Below, piece by piece: positions 6,422 through 9,572 of a DNA stretch of 9,572 nucleotides. This DNA is from Actinomycetota bacterium (GTDB lineage Bacteria; Actinomycetota; Acidimicrobiia; Acidimicrobiales; JAHWLA01): assembly GCA_019347595.1 (NCBI GenBank), contig JAHWLA010000094.1, positions 1 to 9,572 of the forward strand, given 5' to 3'. Made by a program: the position numbers and the translations under genes. The first letter of the stretch is position 1, and each line of letters begins with the position of its first letter. Below the pieces are notes generated by a model. That model was not told the origin of the DNA and ran no database searches. It saw only the letters and a program-made list of their open reading frames with translations.

Positions 6422-7162
6422 TCAGTTGCCGCCGTCGCGCCCGAGGAGCGCCCGCACCACCTTCCGAGGGTCGCGCTGCTCCAACAACCGGGCCACCGGG
6501 ATCAGCAACGGCAGGGGAAACGTCGGCCGGGTGACGAGGTAGGCCAGCACCGACACCAGGCGGTCGAGCTCGGCCCGGTAGGCGAGCGATGCCGCCTCGT
6601 CCAGCGGGTAGAGCCGCTCGGCCGCGGCCCACGCCTGGTTGCGCGCCACCCGCAAGGAGAAGTTGAACAGCCGCCCGCCGCCCAGCGCGGCGGCTTCGTT
6701 GGTCCAGCGCGACACCCGGTCGAGGTCGCGCAGGACATCGACGTAGGTGGCCGCCAGCACGTCGTTGACGGCGAGGAAGTCGGGCCGCACCCCGGGCAGG
6801 TCGCCGGTCTCCCGGGCGACGTCGACGACGGCCAGCGCCAGGTCGTGGTTGACGTGTGCGTTGATGCCGAGCAACAGGTGCTGGACGATCAGCAGGCGGC
6901 CGTCGCCCGCCACGTCCCACGTCGCCTGCCAACAGCGGAGCCGCTCGGCCGGCTTCGCCACGGCGCGCAGGTAGTAGTCGGCGAACGTGCACGCCAGCGT
7001 GTCCATGCGGACGCCGTCCTCGAACGACCTTCCGCCGATGGCGCCGGCGATGCGCGAGGTCACCCGGGAGTACAACGCCGGGAAGTAGCCGGAGGCGTCG
7101 TCGGCGGCCAAGGCGACGGCGCGCAGCTCGGCCGCGGTGTCGGAAATACCCACGCCCGCCAT
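6422..7162 (-). CDS. DUF5995 family protein
   Basis: 246 aa. I recognise the family from LLLGINAHVNHDL (residues 97-108), which corresponds to the G-N-A-H-[IV]-N-x-D-L core of DUF5995, and from the preceding VQH (93-95). The clustered His95, His103, Asn105, His106 and Asp107 could bind a metal, but this is inference. The protein looks mostly helical and cytoplasmic, with no signal peptide. Its function is not known. The ATG at 7162 lies in the outer arm of a 52-bp palindrome, with GGGGGA five bases upstream. An earlier ATG at 7186, in the palindrome centre, would add MARDRGTR. It is transcribed divergently from msrA and is the first gene of the group leading into the oxygenase. Confidence 0.8.
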   Translation of the reverse strand: MAGVGISDTAAELRAVALAADDASGYFPALYSRVTSRIAGAIGGRSFEDGVRMDTLACTFADYYLRAVAKPAERLRCWQATWDVAGDGRLLIVQHLLLGINAHVNHDLALAVVDVARETGDLPGVRPDFLAVNDVLAATYVDVLRDLDRVSRWTNEAAALGGGRLFNFSLRVARNQAWAAAERLYPLDEAASLAYRAELDRLVSVLAYLVTRPTFPLPLLIPVARLLEQRDPRKVVRALLGRDGGN

Positions 7163-7211
7163 TCTGGTCCCCCGATCGCGCGCCATGGCGAGCGATCGGG
7201 GGACCAGAATG
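7160..7211. repeat. 52-bp near-perfect palindrome spanning the divergent DUF5995/msrA start region
   Basis: The outer arms are a perfect 20-bp inverted repeat: CATTCTGGTCCCCCGATCGC (7160-7179) and its complement (7192-7211). Inside one G-A mismatch lies a 10-bp perfect palindrome CGCCATGGCG (7181-7190). The outermost CAT/ATG triplets are potential start codons for DUF5995 (minus) and msrA (plus), each with GGGGGA five bases upstream; the central CATG provides a second mirrored pair. It could be a symmetric regulator site, a leader hairpin that hides ribosome-binding sites, or a repeat-family copy; see also 4747-4798. Confidence 0.8.
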
Positions 7212-7217
7212 GGGGGC

Positions 7218-7868
7218 ATGTCGTTGTTCAGCCGTCGCCCGCCCGAGATGCCGTCGCCCGAGGCCGCCCTCCCCGGCCGCTCCGAACCCATGCCGGTGGC
7301 CGATCGCCACCTCGTTCTGGGCACCCCGATGCGCCCGCCGTTCCCCGACGGCATCGAGCAGGCCATCTTCGGCATGGGCTGCTTCTGGGGAGCCGAGCGC
7401 CTGTTCTGGGAGCTCGACGGCGTCTACACCACGGCCGTCGGCTACGCGGGCGGGTTCACGCCCAACCCCACGTACCAGGAGGCGTGCAGCGGCATGACGG
7501 GCCACGCCGAGGTGGTGCTCGTGGCCTACGACCCGGCCAAGGTCTCCTACGACCAACTGTTGCGGACGTTCTGGGAGGGCCACGACCCCACGCAGGGCAT
7601 GCGCCAGGGCAACGACGTCGGCACCCAGTACCGCTCCACGCTGTACTGGACCACGGACGCCCAGCGGCAGGCGGCCGAGCGGTCGGTGGGCATGTACCAG
7701 GAGCGCCTGACCGCCGCCGGCCACGGCGAGATCACCACGGAAGTCGGCGCCGCGCCACCGTTCTTCTACGCCGAGGACTACCACCAGCAGTACCTGGCCA
7801 AGAACCCGGGCGGGTACTGCGGCATCGGCGGCACCGGCGTGTCGTGCCCCGTCGGACCGGGGGCGTAG
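7218..7868 (+). CDS. msrA: Peptide methionine sulfoxide reductase A
   Basis: 216 aa, close to the size of the long E. coli-type MsrA. The catalytic motif GCFWGAE has Cys55. GYAGG (75-79), HAEVV (96-100), the GTQYRS block (135-140) and EDYHQQYL (186-193) follow. Cys201 (YCG) and Cys210 fit the two recycling cysteines near the C-terminus. MsrA reduces methionine-S-sulfoxide in proteins using thioredoxin or an equivalent, repairing oxidative damage in the cytoplasm. ATG at 7218 is chosen because MSLFSRRP followed by PGRSEPMPV matches the usual actinobacterial N-terminus. In-frame ATGs at 7209 and 7185 lie in the palindrome. The stop is immediately followed by the carbonic anhydrase ATG. Confidence 0.95.
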   Translation: MSLFSRRPPEMPSPEAALPGRSEPMPVADRHLVLGTPMRPPFPDGIEQAIFGMGCFWGAERLFWELDGVYTTAVGYAGGFTPNPTYQEACSGMTGHAEVVLVAYDPAKVSYDQLLRTFWEGHDPTQGMRQGNDVGTQYRSTLYWTTDAQRQAAERSVGMYQERLTAAGHGEITTEVGAAPPFFYAEDYHQQYLAKNPGGYCGIGGTGVSCPVGPGA

Positions 7869-8396
7869 ATGAGCGTCTTCGACGAACTGCTGGCCGCCAA
7901 CGAGCGGCACGTGGCGGGCTTCGCACGCGGGCAGCTCCCGGCGCCGCCCGCCCGCGCCCTCGCCGTGCTCACGTGCATGGACGCCCGCATCCTTCCCCTC
8001 GACGTGTTCGGACTGGCGCCCGGCGACGCCCATGTGATCCGCAACGCGGGCGGCCGCGCCACCGACGACGCCCTCCGCTCGCTGCTGGTGTCGAGCCACG
8101 TCCTGGGCACCCGCGCCGTCGCCGTCGTCCACCACACCGAGTGCGGCATGACGAAGCTCACCGACGCCGACTTCGCCGCCACCATCGAACGGGCCACCGG
8201 CCACTCCCCGGGCGACCTCCCGCTCTACGCCATCGAGGACCCCGACGCCGCTCTTCAGGGCGACGTGACGTGGCTGGCCGAGTCGCCGCTCCTCCCGGCG
8301 GGGACGGAGGTGGCGGGCTTCCTCTACGACGTCCGCACCGGGGTGTTGTCCCTGGTCGTCCCGCCCCTCGTTGTGGGGGACACCACGGCCTGCTAA
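7869..8396 (+). CDS. Beta-carbonic anhydrase (CanA/Rv1284-like)
   Basis: 175 aa. The zinc-site residues of beta-class carbonic anhydrases are present: Cys36 with the Asp38-Arg40 dyad in CMDAR, then His89 and Cys92 in HHTECGM. HVIRNAGG (55-62) is another family block. Length, the GFARGQLPAPP-type N-terminus and the TDDALRSLLVS segment resemble Mycobacterium tuberculosis Rv1284. The enzyme interconverts CO2 and bicarbonate in the cytoplasm, feeding carboxylases and pH balance. The last fifteen or so residues (rich in Val/Pro, ending in Cys175) extend past the usual end. The start directly abuts the msrA stop (TAGATG), so the two are probably co-translated. Confidence 0.92.
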   Translation: MSVFDELLAANERHVAGFARGQLPAPPARALAVLTCMDARILPLDVFGLAPGDAHVIRNAGGRATDDALRSLLVSSHVLGTRAVAVVHHTECGMTKLTDADFAATIERATGHSPGDLPLYAIEDPDAALQGDVTWLAESPLLPAGTEVAGFLYDVRTGVLSLVVPPLVVGDTTAC

Positions 8397-8399
8397 AAG
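8371..8399 (+). promoter_or_regulatory. Weak candidate promoter for the patatin-like gene
   Basis: TTGTGG (8371-8376), a 17-base spacer and TAAAAG (8394-8399) partly match the vegetative -35/-10 pattern. They would place a transcript start some 20 bases before the ATG at 8429. TAAAAG overlaps the carbonic anhydrase stop. Each hexamer matches consensus only in part, and read-through from msrA and the anhydrase gene would also serve. Confidence 0.2.
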
Positions 8400-8428
8400 C
8401 TCCCCGACGCGACGGCGAAGGGCAGGCC

Positions 8429-9572
8429 ATGGACGACCACGACGAGCAGGACGGCCACGGCGACGGCGACGGCACCCGGGCGCTGCGGGGGACGCTCGTG
8501 TTCCTGGCGCTTGTGGTGGCGAGCGCCGTGCCGCTCACCTTCATGGCCCGGCGCTACCCGGAGATGATCGACCTGTCGGCCGATCCCTCCGGCACCAAGG
8601 CGCGGGCCGCACTCCATGCCACGGGCGACGACCTCGAGCGGATTCGGGTCGGGCTGGCGATCGACACGGGCTTCGCCGTGTTCTACGGGATGCTGTTGTT
8701 CTTCGTCTGCTCGGTGGTGCCCGCCCGCATGGTGCGGTACCGGCGGGCCGGGCGCACCCTCGGGTGGCTGGCATTGGTGGCGGCTGTAGCCGACATCGTG
8801 GAGAACGCCGCCATGGCCCGCATGGTGGGCGAGGGCGCCCGCGTGCTGACGCGGCCGGGCTTCGCCGCCATTCGCACGCCGGGCGACGTGGTCGATTGGG
8901 CGCGCACAGTCGCCTCCGACCAGGCGGCGGTCGTGCGGCTGGAGTACGCCTTCTGGGTCAAGTGGGCGCTGGTCGTCGTGCCGCTGCTGTTCGCCATCGG
9001 CGCCGTCACCACGTGGGCCGCGGGCCGAGCCAAGACGCCCACCCGCTACGCCGGCGCGCTCCGCAACGCGCTCCACGACGTGAAGCACGACGCGGGGGGC
9101 TGGGGGCCGGCGCGGTTCCACCTGCCGGATCGACTGCCGTGGTGGAAGTCGATGGCTCGTTGGGCCCGCGTCCCGGCGCGGCCGCGCACGCACCTCGACC
9201 CTCCGCAGGTGGCGCGCCGGGCGCCGAACAACCCGGCGGGCGAGGTCGGCATCTGCTTCTCGGGCGGCGGCATCCGCTCGGCCGCCTACAACCTGGGCGC
9301 CCTCCAGGAGCTCCAGGCGGCGGGCGTGCTGAGCCGAGCCGACTACCTGGCCGCCGTCTCCGGCGGCTCCTACATGGCGGGCGCCTATTCGATCGCGGCG
9401 ACGCGCTCGCGCGCCGCCGCCCTCGACGACGTGCCCCCGTTCGCGCCGGGCACGCCCGAGGAGCAGTACCTGCGAAACCGCACCAACTACTTGGTGCCCG
9501 GCGCCCTCGGCTTCGTCTACGCCCTGTGGCGGCTGGCGCGCGGGCTCCTCCTCAACGTGGCGTTCGTAGCGC
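8429..9572 (+). CDS. Patatin-like phospholipase fused to an N-terminal membrane domain (C-terminus outside window)
   Basis: 381 codons are present and the frame is open to the right edge. An acidic, His-containing tail (MDDHDEQDGHGDGDG) precedes hydrophobic segments at about 22-40, 76-98, 111-129 and 173-198, so the protein should cross the membrane about four times. A linker of about 75 residues leads to the patatin domain. This shows the oxyanion loop FSGGGIRSAAYNLGAL (277-292, core GGGIR) and the nucleophile Ser314 in AVSGGSYMAG, where the usual final Gly of GxSxG is Met. The catalytic Asp lies outside the window. Patatin enzymes are Ser/Asp acyl hydrolases of membrane lipids. GAAGGG lies six bases before the ATG and 32 bases separate it from the anhydrase gene. 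Substrate unknown. Confidence 0.85.
   Translation, partial: MDDHDEQDGHGDGDGTRALRGTLVFLALVVASAVPLTFMARRYPEMIDLSADPSGTKARAALHATGDDLERIRVGLAIDTGFAVFYGMLLFFVCSVVPARMVRYRRAGRTLGWLALVAAVADIVENAAMARMVGEGARVLTRPGFAAIRTPGDVVDWARTVASDQAAVVRLEYAFWVKWALVVVPLLFAIGAVTTWAAGRAKTPTRYAGALRNALHDVKHDAGGWGPARFHLPDRLPWWKSMARWARVPARPRTHLDPPQVARRAPNNPAGEVGICFSGGGIRSAAYNLGALQELQAAGVLSRADYLAAVSGGSYMAGAYSIAATRSRAAALDDVPPFAPGTPEEQYLRNRTNYLVPGALGFVYALWRLARGLLLNVAFVA

Noticed and set aside
7137..7217. GTG at 7137 as an upstream start for msrA
   Set aside because: It would overlap the start of the divergent DUF5995 gene and add a peptide encoded by the palindrome; the ATG at 7218 fits known MsrA N-termini.
6417..8204. Minus-strand open frame of 595 codons crossing DUF5995, the palindrome, msrA and the anhydrase
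   Set aside because: It overlaps three recognised genes and is low-complexity Gly/Arg/Ala sequence.
8393..9193. Minus-strand open frame opposite the patatin-like gene
   Set aside because: The plus strand has membrane segments and a patatin domain in one continuous frame; the minus frame has nothing recognisable.
1..9572. A defence system, CRISPR array, integrated element or tRNA
   Set aside because: No repeat-spacer pattern, recombinase, transposase, nuclease or tRNA-like fold was found on either strand.

Overview
The window is very G+C-rich, with strong third-position G/C bias, ATG/GTG starts and tightly packed, overlapping genes. Together with an actinobacterial-type TIGR03086 protein, a DUF5995 protein, a CanA-like beta-carbonic anhydrase and a MenC2-type enolase, this points to an actinobacterium. 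A lineage near Acidimicrobiia is a plausible guess, but no marker gene here settles it. No rRNA, tRNA, CRISPR array, transposase, phage gene or replication origin was seen. There is no gene-free stretch longer than about 100 bases.

Region 1 (1-3628, minus strand) reads as one stress operon: OmpR/PhoB-type response regulator, sensor histidine kinase, membrane-anchored HtrA serine protease, then a MoxR-type AAA+ ATPase cut by the window edge. Regulator and kinase overlap in TGATG, and protease and ATPase overlap in ATGA, so translational coupling is likely at both joints. The order regulator-kinase-HtrA recalls mycobacterial mprA-mprB-pepD, an envelope-stress module. Just upstream of the regulator are three perfectly phased 11-bp repeats of the 7+4 type bound by PhoP/OmpR-family regulators, which suggests autoregulation.

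Region 2 (3629-7162, minus strand) holds an enolase-superfamily o-succinylbenzoate synthase (menC) and, upstream of it, a compact group: a DUF5995 protein, a putative 2-oxoglutarate/Fe(II) oxygenase and a TIGR03086 (DinB/mycothiol-dependent fold) metal-binding protein. The last two overlap in TGATG. A 52-bp hairpin separates this group from menC.

Region 3 (7160-9572) begins with a near-perfect 52-bp palindrome between the divergent DUF5995 and msrA genes. Plus-strand genes follow: peptide methionine sulfoxide reductase A, a beta-carbonic anhydrase whose start codon directly abuts the msrA stop, and a patatin-like phospholipase fused to a multi-pass membrane domain, cut by the right edge.

The genes are individually recognisable. 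The least explained items are the two 52-bp palindromes with matching ends, the 11-bp tandem operator, the oxygenase/TIGR03086/DUF5995 group and the membrane-patatin fusion.
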